Below, in pieces: positions 6,653-15,538 of a DNA stretch of 64,000 bases. The stretch covers positions 124,001-188,000 of the forward strand of contig JADKAM010000003.1 in assembly GCA_016715365.1 (NCBI GenBank), given 5' to 3'. Position 1 is the first letter of the stretch. Each line of letters starts with the position of its first letter. The DNA comes from Chitinophagaceae bacterium (GTDB lineage Bacteria; Bacteroidota; Bacteroidia; Chitinophagales; Chitinophagaceae). The position numbers and the translations under genes were made by a program. The notes under the pieces were generated by a model. That model worked only from the letters and a program-made list of their open reading frames with translations, searched no databases and had not been told where the DNA came from.

Positions 6653-8866
6653 TTACCAGATCTTAGTCCGCTTCTCCGGTGCCTTGTACATCTTATCGCC
6701 AAACTTCACATCAAATGCTTTGTAAAAAGCTTCCATATTGGTAAGTGGTCCGTTGCTGCGGTACATGCCCGGCGAGTGGTTATCGGTTACAATACGCTGT
6801 GCTGCTGCCTCGGGCAAAATATTATTGCGCCATACCTGGCTCCAGTTTAAAAAGAAACGCTGGTCGGGTGTAAAGCCATCGATCTTTTCGCTGCTCTGTC
6901 CCTGTTTGGTATTTTTAAAGGCTTCGTAGGCAATGCTTAATCCGCCCAAATCAGCCAGGTTTTCGCCAAGCGTTAATTTACCATTTACATGCAGGGTATC
7001 TAAAATGGTGTAGTCATTGTATTGCTGTACTACTTCATCTGCACGTTTTTTAAATTCATCCGCATCGGTTTTTGTCCACCAATCCTGTAAGTTACCATCA
7101 GCATCAAACTGGCGGCCCTGATCATCAAAACCATGGGTCATTTCGTGGCCAATTACAGCACCAATACCACCATAGTTAATGGCATCATCGGCTTCAAAAT
7201 CAAAGAAAGGAAAACGTAAAATTCCTGCAGGAAAAACGATCTCATTTTTTTGCGGACTGTAATATGCATTCACTGTTGGTGGCGTCATGCCCCATTCTGT
7301 TTTATCAATGGGTTTGCCCAGGCGGCTAACGTTATCAGTATATTGCCACTGGCTGCAGCGTTGCAGGTTGCCATAAAAATCATCTCTTTTAATGATAACA
7401 CCATCGTAGTTTTTCCACTTATCGGGGAATCCTATTTTTTTAACGAAAGCATGTAATTTGGCCAATGCTCTTTGCTTGGTCACTTCACTCATCCAGTCTA
7501 ATTTTTTAATGCGGCTGTCGAAGCTGGTTGAGAGATTATTAACCAGCTCCAGCATACGTGCTTTGGCAGCCTGGTTAAAATACTTATCTACATACAATTG
7601 TCCCAGCAGATCGCCCAGTTGGTTATCAATTAAACCACTCATGCGCTGCCAGCGGGGCGTTTGTTCTTTTTGTCCGCTCAGTGATTGGTTAAAGGCAAAA
7701 TTAGCATCAACAAATTCGCTGCTCAGGTAAGGGGCCGCATTTTTTAATACACCCCATTTCAGGTAAACTTTCCAGTCATCCAAAGAAACTTTGCTTAACA
7801 AAGAATCGATAAACACCATAAACTTTGGATTGCTCACAATCACACTATCCTGTTTTGTTTTGTAGCCAAGCTCTGGTAAAATGGAGGCCCAGTTTAAGTT
7901 TGGAGTTTTGGCAGTTAAAACTTCAACCGAAAATTTATTGTATAATTTAGTAGGGTCACGCATTTCCACACGGCTCATCTGTGCCTGTGCCATGGCGGTT
8001 TCCAACTGCATTACAGTAACTGCATTGGCCATAGCTTTTACTGTGGTTTCGCCGGTAAGGGTAAACAGTTTAGTGATGTATGCAGTATAATCTGTTCTTA
8101 TTTTCTGACTGCGGGTATCGTTCTTTAAATAATAATCACGGTCGGGTAAAGTGGTACCACCCTGGCCAATGCTGATGATGTATTTGGTAACATCTTTTGC
8201 ATCCTGGCCCACACCAATGCGGTACAGGGGAGATGTTATAGATTGAGACCGCAGGTAGTTTACCTGTTTTAATACCTGTGCTTTACTGCTTAATGCTGTT
8301 ATTCCATCCAGGTATGGTTTGATGGGTTTATAACCCAGTTTTTCAATGGCTGCACTGTCCATGGCACTGGCATAATAATCGCCCACACGTTTCATCAGTT
8401 CATTTTTACCCGGGTCTTTTGATGCGTCTTCAAGCAGGCTTTTCAGGGCTTGCGAGCTTTCTTCTGCCAGTGCATCAAAACTTCCCCAGCGGGTTTTAGA
8501 TGATGGAATGGGCGTCTTTTTTATCCAGGCACCATTGGCATACAGGTAAAAATTGTCGCCCGGTTTTACTGAAAGATCCATATTGGCAGGATCAATAAAT
8601 TTTCTTTTTGACGAATTGGTTGGGGGTGTTGAAACAACTACAGGAGTGCCTGAAACCGTAACAGGACCAGCTTTGGTATTAACCGGGGCCGGCGCATTTT
8701 TTGCAGCCTGTGCTGCCTGTGCTTTTTCACGCTCTTCATTGGCTTTGCGGTTTTGAGCACTTTTAACAGGATCCGGATCAACCCCTGTTTGTGCAACGGT
8801 TATGGCAGGCAACATAACACAGCCTGTCAGCATAATTGAAAACAGTATTCTCTTCATAAAATTCAT
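6653..8866 (-). CDS. M13 family (neprilysin/PepO-like) zinc metallopeptidase
   Basis: A 737-residue secreted oligopeptidase of the M13 family. A signal peptide occupies about residues 1-25 (IMLTGCVMLPAITVAQ). It may be a lipoprotein, because a Cys lies in the hydrophobic part, though the cleavage context favours SPase I. An Ala/Pro/Lys-rich linker of about 65 residues follows, then the M13 N-domain (VKPGDNFYLYANGAW). The zinc motif HEMTH is near residue 572, the third zinc ligand in GENLADLGG is near 635, and the chain ends in the usual Trp (KRTKIW). All catalytic parts are present and the length is typical. The gene stands alone, ends in a strong terminator, and is divergent from the outer-membrane barrel gene. 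Confidence 0.93.
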   Translation of the reverse strand: MNFMKRILFSIMLTGCVMLPAITVAQTGVDPDPVKSAQNRKANEEREKAQAAQAAKNAPAPVNTKAGPVTVSGTPVVVSTPPTNSSKRKFIDPANMDLSVKPGDNFYLYANGAWIKKTPIPSSKTRWGSFDALAEESSQALKSLLEDASKDPGKNELMKRVGDYYASAMDSAAIEKLGYKPIKPYLDGITALSSKAQVLKQVNYLRSQSITSPLYRIGVGQDAKDVTKYIISIGQGGTTLPDRDYYLKNDTRSQKIRTDYTAYITKLFTLTGETTVKAMANAVTVMQLETAMAQAQMSRVEMRDPTKLYNKFSVEVLTAKTPNLNWASILPELGYKTKQDSVIVSNPKFMVFIDSLLSKVSLDDWKVYLKWGVLKNAAPYLSSEFVDANFAFNQSLSGQKEQTPRWQRMSGLIDNQLGDLLGQLYVDKYFNQAAKARMLELVNNLSTSFDSRIKKLDWMSEVTKQRALAKLHAFVKKIGFPDKWKNYDGVIIKRDDFYGNLQRCSQWQYTDNVSRLGKPIDKTEWGMTPPTVNAYYSPQKNEIVFPAGILRFPFFDFEADDAINYGGIGAVIGHEMTHGFDDQGRQFDADGNLQDWWTKTDADEFKKRADEVVQQYNDYTILDTLHVNGKLTLGENLADLGGLSIAYEAFKNTKQGQSSEKIDGFTPDQRFFLNWSQVWRNNILPEAAAQRIVTDNHSPGMYRSNGPLTNMEAFYKAFDVKFGDKMYKAPEKRTKIW

Positions 8867-9007
8867 TTTTTAGGTGGATAAAAATACGCATACCGGCCTA
8901 AACGGCAATAAGAAAATATTTTTAACGGCAAAACCAGGGCTTAAATCCGCAGGTGGGGGTATTTACCCACTTAAAATAATTTAAAAGATCATAACTAAAT
9001 TGATAGT

Positions 9008-9015
9008 TATTTTTG
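9008..9015 (+). promoter_or_regulatory. TATTTTTG -7 box before the barrel gene
   Basis: TATTTTTG matches TAnnTTTG and ends only 10 bases before ATG 9026, so transcription would begin within a few bases of the start codon. The -33 element is weak. Confidence 0.4.
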
Positions 9016-9025
9016 CCTATCATTT

Positions 9026-11461
9026 ATGAAGCATATTGCAAAACTTACTGCCTTCCTGTTTTTGCTGTTTTTATCAAAAATTATTTTGGCGCAAAACACC
9101 GGCCCGGCAACAGGCCTGGTGATTGGCAGCATACTGGATGCCGAAAACAGCAAGGCAATACAGGATGCCGGCGTAACCATCATGCTGCTATCCGATACCA
9201 GCATACAGGTTACCCAACTCAGCAATGCGAATGGTGAATTTATTTTAGATAAACTTGGTTTTGGTTTTTACCGGCTGCGGGTTACAGCAGTAGGTTACAG
9301 TGCACTGTTGATAGACAGTATCCATATCAGGGCCGAGCGTTTTGATTTTGATTTGAATGACATCAAACTTAAAAAAAATGCAGCAGTGCTGAACGAAGTA
9401 ATTGTTTTTGCAGAAAAGCCATTGATTGAAAATAAAGATGGTAAGATCATTTTTAATACCGGCGAATCGGCCTTAAGCTCGGGTGCTACCACCACCGAAT
9501 TATTGAAACAAACCCCGCTGGTGAATGTAGATAATGATGGCAAGATTTTACTGCGTGGCAAAGAAGTGAAAATTTTAATTGATGATAAACCTGTGGAGCT
9601 CGACAGCAAACAATTGCAGGACCTGATGGAAAGTATGCCCGGCAGCATGATAGAGAAGATTGAAGTAATGACCACACCGCCGCCGCAGTACGCCAATGAA
9701 AGAGGCGGTGTTATCAATATTGTAACCAAAAAAGGTAAGGTTGGTTTTAATGGCCGGGTAAGTATCAATTACGGTTCAAGAGGCGAAGCGGCCATTAACG
9801 GCAATATTAGCTACCGGAAAAATAAACTGGCGCTGAATTTTTCAAGCGGATTTGGGTACAATATCTACAACGGAAACAGCTACAGTAACCGACAGAATTT
9901 TTATACCGATTCGTCGAACTACTTTAATACTATTGGTGAAAGCAGTAACAATAACCGGCGCCCAAACCTGCGGATGAGCCTGGATTACGATTTAAGTAAA
10001 CAGCAAAGCATGAATTTTACGGTGATGTACAACAGTAACAATTCGGCCTATGAAAATATTGTAACGTACAGCAATGCCGACCGCAATAACCAGGTGTATA
10101 AATTAAGTAACCGCAATACAGCAACCGGCAACAACAGTCAAAGCCCGGTTTTTAATTTTACCTATACCATCAAAGGAAAAAATCCGAAAAATGTTTTTAA
10201 ATTCATCAGCGGGTTTAATTATAATGCCGGAATTAATGAAAGAAATTTTTACCAGGAATATCTTAATCCGGATAATACACCAACCGGGTCAGACTCGACG
10301 CAGCAGCAGATTACCAACAGCCATAATACCAACATAAACCTGCGGATGAATTATGATAAGTCACTGAAGAATAATAAAACATCCCTGCACTTTGGCGCCA
10401 CTTATAATGGTTACAATAATCACAATGTGTTGAACACGGCTTTTATGAAGAAGCCCGAAAATGTATTGGTTAATAACGCCGTGTTGAGTAATGATTTTCG
10501 TTTTCATCAAACTATTTACGGGGTAACTGCTTCTGTACGGTACGATTTTATACCCAATTTTTATGTGAATGGCGGCATGTTGGCAGAGTATACGCAAACC
10601 TATTTCGATATTAAAAACAACAGTAACCGGTATTTAAATAATTACTGGAGCCTGTTGCCTTTTGCCAACCTGGTAAAAAAATGGAAGAATGATGTAAGCA
10701 TTACATTCACTTACAGAAGAACGGTGCAAAGGCCCAGGCTGAATGAATTGAACCCCAGCGTGGATTATGGCGACCCGTACAATACCCGCTCGGGCAATCC
10801 TTATGTACAGCCTTACTATGCCGATAATTTTGATTTTATTTTTGGTAAGTGGAATAAGAAATACAACTTCAATGTATCGGTTGGTTATAACGCCCTGCAG
10901 AAAATTTACAGCTCCATCAGAACACTGCAACCCGATGGCAGCACTTTTACCACCTGGCAAAATATAAGCGGCCGCAAAGAGTATGAAGCCAGTGCATGGG
11001 GTGGATATACTTTAACAAAAAAAGCAAAAGCAAACCTGAGCTTTGGTTACAACTATAATGTGTACAGCCTGTACGACCGAAATATAAGGCGCTTCCGAAA
11101 CGGCGGTTCATTTTATTCAACCTTAAACGGCAGTTACCAGTTTACCACATTAATGAATGCCAATGCCAGTTTTACGTTTAACCGCTTTGCTAATCCGCAG
11201 GGTTCGGTACGCAGTACGCTCAGTATGAATATAGGTGTGCAGCAAAAATTCTTTAAGAAAAAAATTACGGTAACGTTCAACATTATTGATCCTTTTCGCC
11301 AGCAGCAGAATAAAAATTTTACGTACGGCAGTAATTTTAACCTGGAAAGTTTTAGCACTACCAACACCCGTAATTACCGGTTGGTATTGAGTTATACGTT
11401 TAAGATGAAAGAGAAGAAGTCGGGTAGGGAAGCGTTGTTGAAATCGTTGCAGAAGAAATAA
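9026..11461 (+). CDS. Outer-membrane beta-barrel protein, TonB-receptor-like
   Basis: An 811-residue outer-membrane protein of the Bacteroidetes beta-barrel type related to TonB-dependent receptors. A signal peptide (residues 1-23, ending IILAQ) is followed by a carboxypeptidase-regulatory-like domain (about 30-105, with GEFILDKLGFGFYRLRVTAVGY). Next is a plug-like domain (about 120-240, containing KILLRGKEVKILIDDKP and GGVINIVTKKG), then a long barrel with aromatic-rich alternating strands to the C-terminus. There is no SusD-like partner beside it and no obvious TonB box. The substrate cannot be told; peptide, siderophore or large-molecule transport are all possible. It ends close to a large inverted repeat. 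Start 9026 is set by the signal peptide. Confidence 0.88.
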   Translation: MKHIAKLTAFLFLLFLSKIILAQNTGPATGLVIGSILDAENSKAIQDAGVTIMLLSDTSIQVTQLSNANGEFILDKLGFGFYRLRVTAVGYSALLIDSIHIRAERFDFDLNDIKLKKNAAVLNEVIVFAEKPLIENKDGKIIFNTGESALSSGATTTELLKQTPLVNVDNDGKILLRGKEVKILIDDKPVELDSKQLQDLMESMPGSMIEKIEVMTTPPPQYANERGGVINIVTKKGKVGFNGRVSINYGSRGEAAINGNISYRKNKLALNFSSGFGYNIYNGNSYSNRQNFYTDSSNYFNTIGESSNNNRRPNLRMSLDYDLSKQQSMNFTVMYNSNNSAYENIVTYSNADRNNQVYKLSNRNTATGNNSQSPVFNFTYTIKGKNPKNVFKFISGFNYNAGINERNFYQEYLNPDNTPTGSDSTQQQITNSHNTNINLRMNYDKSLKNNKTSLHFGATYNGYNNHNVLNTAFMKKPENVLVNNAVLSNDFRFHQTIYGVTASVRYDFIPNFYVNGGMLAEYTQTYFDIKNNSNRYLNNYWSLLPFANLVKKWKNDVSITFTYRRTVQRPRLNELNPSVDYGDPYNTRSGNPYVQPYYADNFDFIFGKWNKKYNFNVSVGYNALQKIYSSIRTLQPDGSTFTTWQNISGRKEYEASAWGGYTLTKKAKANLSFGYNYNVYSLYDRNIRRFRNGGSFYSTLNGSYQFTTLMNANASFTFNRFANPQGSVRSTLSMNIGVQQKFFKKKITVTFNIIDPFRQQQNKNFTYGSNFNLESFSTTNTRNYRLVLSYTFKMKEKKSGREALLKSLQKK

Positions 11462-11475
11462 ACTCTTTAAATAGT

Positions 11476-11566
11476 AAGCTGTCAGCCTGAGCCTGTCGAA
11501 GGCGGCTTCATTCCTGTACACCGGTTTCGACAACACTTCGACAAGCTCAGTACAACCTGACAGCTT
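11476..11566. repeat. Large intergenic inverted repeat with nested arms
   Basis: The outer arms aagctgtcag (11476-11485) and ctgacagctt (11557-11566) enclose cctgagcctgtcgaag and cttcgacaagctcag, which also pair. A T-run follows the right arm. The inner word is a repeat I know to be common between Bacteroidetes genes. It may also terminate both converging genes. Confidence 0.65.
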
Positions 11567-11600
11567 TTTATAATTTAGTCAGTTTTTATGGAGTTGTATT

Positions 11601-12119
11601 TTAACCTGCTTTTTCAGTAAAGTTCACCCGTTTTGCCAGCCAGCTATCTTTAACCGGGATGATCCATTTTTCAACCATTTCTTTTTTGGATAAGACGGTG
11701 TTGTTGAAATACAAAGTATCGGCGTTGATAAAATTATTCTCTACTGCATATTCCAGTTGACTAAGCGGAATTACTTCTATTTTATCTTTTACTATAAAAG
11801 CCAGGTTCTGCCTGTCGAACATTTGCACTTTGTATTTTTCTTCGATGGATTTGATGAGGTGAACAGAACTATCGGTGCTGCAACCGCTTACGCCGGTGGC
11901 AGTTTCATCGGCCATTAAAACGATGAAGCGGCCAAAAAATAAATTGGCAAAACCTTTTACAGGATCGCTATGGCTTTTCCAGCTGGCTGCAAAATCATTC
12001 AGCATGTCTTCCATTTCCAATGCTTCGCTGATGAAGAATAAGCGGCTGCTTTGGTATATCCACACACGGGAGCTGTCTGCAAAATCATGAGGAAGGTGTT
12101 CCTGAAAATCGAAATTCAT
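11601..12119 (-). CDS. Conserved Bacteroidetes protein of unknown function (often misnamed ABC transporter ATPase)
   Basis: A 172-residue soluble protein of a family widespread in Bacteroidetes. Recognisable parts are the N-terminal SSRVWIYQSSRLFF, the central GVSGCSTDSSVHLIKSIEE with an invariant-looking Cys, and the C-terminal LYFNNTVLSKKEMVEKWIIP. Database entries often call it an ABC transporter ATPase, but there is no Walker A, signature or Walker B motif, so that name is not supported. No signal peptide or membrane segment is seen. It lies 81 bases after the iron-sulfur protein gene on the same strand. Function unknown. Confidence 0.8.
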   Translation of the reverse strand: MNFDFQEHLPHDFADSSRVWIYQSSRLFFISEALEMEDMLNDFAASWKSHSDPVKGFANLFFGRFIVLMADETATGVSGCSTDSSVHLIKSIEEKYKVQMFDRQNLAFIVKDKIEVIPLSQLEYAVENNFINADTLYFNNTVLSKKEMVEKWIIPVKDSWLAKRVNFTEKAG

Positions 12120-12200
12120 GTAGAGAAATTGAGAAAATTAAATACTGAAATTTTTTAAAAATAATCTGTGTTAATCAGTTTCGTCAGTGTCATCCGTGTT

Positions 12201-12983
12201 CTATCCTTGCATCGCAGAAGCAACCAATTCCGCAATATCCAGCACCTGCACTTCATCTTCCTTATTACTGTTCTTCACACCATCTGTCATCATGGTATTA
12301 CAAAAAGGGCAGGCAGCTGCAATAACAGAAGCACCGGTTTCAATGGCTTCATTGCTGCGGTCTATATTGATACGGGTGTCGCCTTTTTCTTCTTCCTTAA
12401 ACATTTGTGCACCACCGGCACCACAACATAAACCGTTGCTGCGGCAGCGTTTCATTTCAACCAACGAAACATCCAGCGCTTCCAATACTTTACGTGGCGC
12501 TTCATAAATATTATTGGCACGGCCAAGGTAACAGCTGTCGTGGTAAGTAATTTTTTTGCCTTTGAAAGTACCGCCTTCGGTCATTTTTATTTTTCCTTCA
12601 TCAATCAATTGCTGCAAAAAGGTTGCATGATGAATCACTTCATACGTGCCGCCCAGTTCGGGGTATTCATTTTTCAGCGTATTAAAACAATGCGGACAGG
12701 CCGTTACAATTTTCTTAATGCCATACCCATTTAAGATCTGAATGTTCTGGTAAGCCATCATCTGAAACATGAATTCGTTGCCGGCACGGCGGGCCGGGTC
12801 GCCGGTACACATTTCTTCTTTACCCAGAATGGCGTAATTAATGCCCACTTTATCCAATATGGTTACAAATGCCTTGGTTATTTTTTGTGCCCGCTGATCA
12901 AAACTTCCGGCGCAGCCAACCCAAAATAAAACTTCGGGGCTCTCGCCTTTCGCCATCATTTCTGCCATTGTTGGAACATGCAT
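12201..12983 (-). CDS. CCG-domain (Fe-S)-binding protein, LutA/GlpC/HdrB-like
   Basis: A 260-residue protein with two cysteine-rich CCG domains, as in the electron-transfer subunits of lactate, glycolate and glycerol-3-phosphate oxidases and heterodisulfide reductase. The first domain contains FWVGCAGSFD and EEMCTGDPARR. The second contains CPHCFNTLKNEYP, HDSCYLGR and LCCGAGG near residue 205, then AACPFCNTM. These would bind a non-cubane 4Fe-4S or similar cluster. A ferredoxin-type CxxCxxC domain is absent, so a partner elsewhere would bring electrons. No other oxidase subunits are adjacent. A TATTTTTG box lies upstream at 13044-13037 (minus). Family secure, physiological donor unknown. Confidence 0.85.
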   Translation of the reverse strand: MHVPTMAEMMAKGESPEVLFWVGCAGSFDQRAQKITKAFVTILDKVGINYAILGKEEMCTGDPARRAGNEFMFQMMAYQNIQILNGYGIKKIVTACPHCFNTLKNEYPELGGTYEVIHHATFLQQLIDEGKIKMTEGGTFKGKKITYHDSCYLGRANNIYEAPRKVLEALDVSLVEMKRCRSNGLCCGAGGAQMFKEEEKGDTRINIDRSNEAIETGASVIAAACPFCNTMMTDGVKNSNKEDEVQVLDIAELVASAMQG

Positions 12984-13159
12984 AGAATAAATTTTTACCG
13001 CTGAAAGTTAATTTAAAAAGCAAAAACAGTATTGTACAAAAATAAGCCATTCAGCCAAACTAAAACCAAAGAAGTATTAGGTAATATCCCACAAAGACAG
13101 GAAGCACACAAAGGAAAATCCTTATTGGCCTTTGCGGCCCTGTCTGCCGGCAGGCAGGT

Positions 13160-14248
13160 TTGGGGAAACTCAATTATCTTCGCAGCAATCTACAAGAAGT
13201 GAGAAAAATCTATAACCGTATTACAAACTGGGAAGCCTGGCCATTTAAAGTATTGTATGCGCCGCTTGCATTGGTGTGGGCTTGGTACATGCTGCGGTCG
13301 GGTTCGGTGTGGTTTTTTACACCCAGCAATCCTAAAATAACTTTTGGCGGTATGGATGGTGAGCCTAAAAAGGAAATGTACGATCTCCTTCCCAAGCATA
13401 TATATCCCGCAACTTTTACTGTATTGCCCGGCCAGGATTTTCAAACTATAAAAGGAGCGTTGCAAAACAGCGGTATACAATATCCATTTGTTGTTAAGCC
13501 CGAAGTTGCCTGCCAGGGTATTTTGTTTCGTAAAATTGATAATGAAACGGAACTGCAACAGTACCATGCAAAACTTCCGGTAGAGTATATGGTGCAGTCG
13601 CTCGTTAGTTACCCAATGGAAGTGAGCGTGTTTTATATCCGTCATCCGCAGGATAAGAAAGGAAGGGTTACTGGGTTTTTACACAAGATTCCTTTGCAGG
13701 TTACCGGTAATGGAAAAGAAACGCTGGAGCAGTTGATTCAACAACACCCGAAGGCGCAAAAAAGACTTGGTGAAATGTTTAGCAAGCACCGGGAACATTT
13801 GCAAAAGATTATTCCTGCCGGAGAAAAATATATGCTGAGTTATGCTGCCAATCACAACCGGGGAGCACATTTTATTGATCTGAAAGAACATATTGATGAT
13901 AAGCTGGTTTCCATCTTTGATGAAATAAGCCTCGGCATCAATGATTTTTTTTATGGCCGTTATGATATTATGTGCAGCAATGTAGAAGATTTAAAGAACG
14001 GAAAAAACTTTGCCATACTGGAGTATAACGGTTGTGGCGCCGAGCCCAATCATTTTTATGATACAGGTTACACTTTGATTGGAGCGTACAAAGAAATTTT
14101 AAAACACTGGAAAGCTTTATACCAGATAAGTAAGTACAACAGCCGGCAAGGCATCAGGCCATGGCCTTTTCAAAAAGGAAGAAAATTTCTGGCAGCTATA
14201 AATGCTCATTTTACATTGATACGGAAAATAGATACAGAAGTAAGTTGA
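13160..14248 (+). CDS. ATP-grasp-like ligase, function unknown
   Basis: A 362-residue protein starting at TTG 13160, the only fitting start before the conserved-looking N-terminus. One hydrophobic stretch (about residues 33-50) may anchor it. The middle shows ATP-grasp features: YPFVVKPEVACQG, where a Lys would contact ATP; YMVQSLVSYPMEVSVFYIR; and a late acidic/Asn motif FAILEYNGCGAEPNHFYD that fits the metal-binding end of the fold (E-x-N). This resembles D-alanine-D-alanine ligase-like carboxylate-amine ligases. It is a lone plus-strand gene converging on the type III PKS operon with a five-base gap. The substrate cannot be inferred. Confidence 0.7.
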   Translation: MGKLNYLRSNLQEVRKIYNRITNWEAWPFKVLYAPLALVWAWYMLRSGSVWFFTPSNPKITFGGMDGEPKKEMYDLLPKHIYPATFTVLPGQDFQTIKGALQNSGIQYPFVVKPEVACQGILFRKIDNETELQQYHAKLPVEYMVQSLVSYPMEVSVFYIRHPQDKKGRVTGFLHKIPLQVTGNGKETLEQLIQQHPKAQKRLGEMFSKHREHLQKIIPAGEKYMLSYAANHNRGAHFIDLKEHIDDKLVSIFDEISLGINDFFYGRYDIMCSNVEDLKNGKNFAILEYNGCGAEPNHFYDTGYTLIGAYKEILKHWKALYQISKYNSRQGIRPWPFQKGRKFLAAINAHFTLIRKIDTEVS

Positions 14249-14253
14249 GATTT

Positions 14254-14700
14254 TTATGTGTTTGTTCTGATTTCTTTCTTCTTAAACAAAGCTGTATATA
14301 TTTTACCTACTCCCCAATTGCCTAATGGAAAATACAGCGCAAAAAACAACGCCATACTCAATGCAAAATTTTGTGGACTGAAAAACTTATCCAGCATATT
14401 ATCGGGGTAAGCATAAGAACTACGTATGGCATAACCACCAAACTCACAAAGAGCCATAGCAACCAGGCCATAAGCATATTGCACATGAAAAGGCAGGCCC
14501 CGCAGCAGCAGCGAAACAGGAACCATGAATAAAATGTAACAGGTAATGATCTGCCACCAGTAAGTAAACCTTGCTATCTGCATATAGCTGCCAAAATAAT
14601 TCATGCAAAGGCCCCAGGTAAAATATACGATCATATATACCAGTATCAGCCTCTTATCTACTTTTAATTTTTCCTTTGCATAGGTTATAAATTCGTTCAT
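14254..14700 (-). CDS. Integral membrane protein, last gene of the type III PKS operon
   Basis: A 148-residue protein with four to five hydrophobic segments (about residues 18-38, 46-66, 76-92, 108-135). Aromatic-rich loops such as YFGSYMQIARFTYWWQ and a basic tail are visible. I do not recognise the family. It follows the phosphopantetheinyl transferase gene by eight bases, so it belongs to the same transcript. It could help place or export a lipidic product, which is inference from position only. Confidence 0.7.
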   Translation of the reverse strand: MNEFITYAKEKLKVDKRLILVYMIVYFTWGLCMNYFGSYMQIARFTYWWQIITCYILFMVPVSLLLRGLPFHVQYAYGLVAMALCEFGGYAIRSSYAYPDNMLDKFFSPQNFALSMALFFALYFPLGNWGVGKIYTALFKKKEIRTNT

Positions 14701-14708
14701 ACAAATTT

Positions 14709-15287
14709 TTAATTAATGGTGAATGCTGCATAATTTCCATGATGTGTTATGGAAACCGGTATTTGCAGGTTGCTGCCACAATATAAAAAAGGAACGCCAT
14801 TTTCATCTTTTAAAATAGCAGTATTTTTTTTCACCTGGCCGGAAACTGCCTGGTAACTGTCTATTATCTTTTTATGAATAAACAACTGTGGGTTGGTTTC
14901 ACAGCTTTGCGGTAAGTAAAAACAGGAGTTTATAAAATCAGGATTTTCTGTACCTCCTGGTCTGGCTACACTATAGATGTAATCATATGTAATGCTGGTA
15001 AGGGTTTGGTAAGTAATAGTATTGATCGTCACCAGCCCTGCGGTTTCGTTTAACAGGCTGCAACTTAATTTCTGGGGAGCAAAAAAACGGCCACCAAATT
15101 GCCTTGTATACATTTTGTAAGCGCTTTCTTTCATGCTCCACAGCTTCCATACCATTTGTGTGGGTATTGGGGCATCATGTATATACTCCTGTTCTTTTTG
15201 CGTAAATATTTTTTCCAGAAAGCCTGGACGTTGCCAGTTGCTTTCAGCGGCAGCTGTTTTCATATCTACAATATCATTGCCCGTCAC
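14709..15287 (-). CDS. 4'-phosphopantetheinyl transferase
   Basis: A 192-residue Sfp/AcpS-superfamily enzyme that moves phosphopantetheine from CoA to a carrier-protein Ser. Motifs: GNDIVD near the N-terminus (magnesium-binding Asp) and WSMKESAYK near residue 50 (the W-x-x-K-E-x-x-x-K signature). It overlaps the acyl carrier protein gene by four bases (ATGA), so the most likely target is that ACP. A dedicated transferase in the operon supports a secondary-metabolite role for the ACP. Confidence 0.88.
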   Translation of the reverse strand: MTGNDIVDMKTAAAESNWQRPGFLEKIFTQKEQEYIHDAPIPTQMVWKLWSMKESAYKMYTRQFGGRFFAPQKLSCSLLNETAGLVTINTITYQTLTSITYDYIYSVARPGGTENPDFINSCFYLPQSCETNPQLFIHKKIIDSYQAVSGQVKKNTAILKDENGVPFLYCGSNLQIPVSITHHGNYAAFTIN

Positions 15288-15538
15288 TTTTCGCTGAGTT
15301 TGGTTGTTATAATTTCTATCGCAGTTTGTACGTTCAGCATTTTTTCCATCGAGTCGTTATCGATTATAATATCAAATTCAGTTTCAATGTCCAGTATCAC
15401 ATCTACCAGGTTTGCCGAATTTATTTTAAGATCGTTCAAAAAGTCGGAATCTGCTGTCATGTTTTTAAAACCTTCTTCACTCTTTACATAAGGCTTCACA
15501 ATTCCTTTCAGTTTTTCCATCAATGCTTCTGTTGTCAT
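15284..15538 (-). CDS. Acyl carrier protein
   Basis: An 84-residue acyl carrier protein. The attachment site reads DLKINSANLVDV with Ser41 in the place of the usual DSL Ser, so the D-S-L is changed to N-S-A. Helices before and after fit the four-helix ACP fold, and acidic residues follow the site (DIETEFDIIIDNDSME). It lies between the ketosynthase (four-base overlap) and the phosphopantetheinyl transferase (four-base overlap). The unusual NSA site may explain the need for its own transferase; that link is inference. Confidence 0.9.
   Translation of the reverse strand: MTTEALMEKLKGIVKPYVKSEEGFKNMTADSDFLNDLKINSANLVDVILDIETEFDIIIDNDSMEKMLNVQTAIEIITTKLSEK

Noticed and set aside
11601..12119. 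ABC transporter ATPase, the usual database label for this family
   Set aside because: No Walker A, signature or Walker B motif is visible and the protein is too short.
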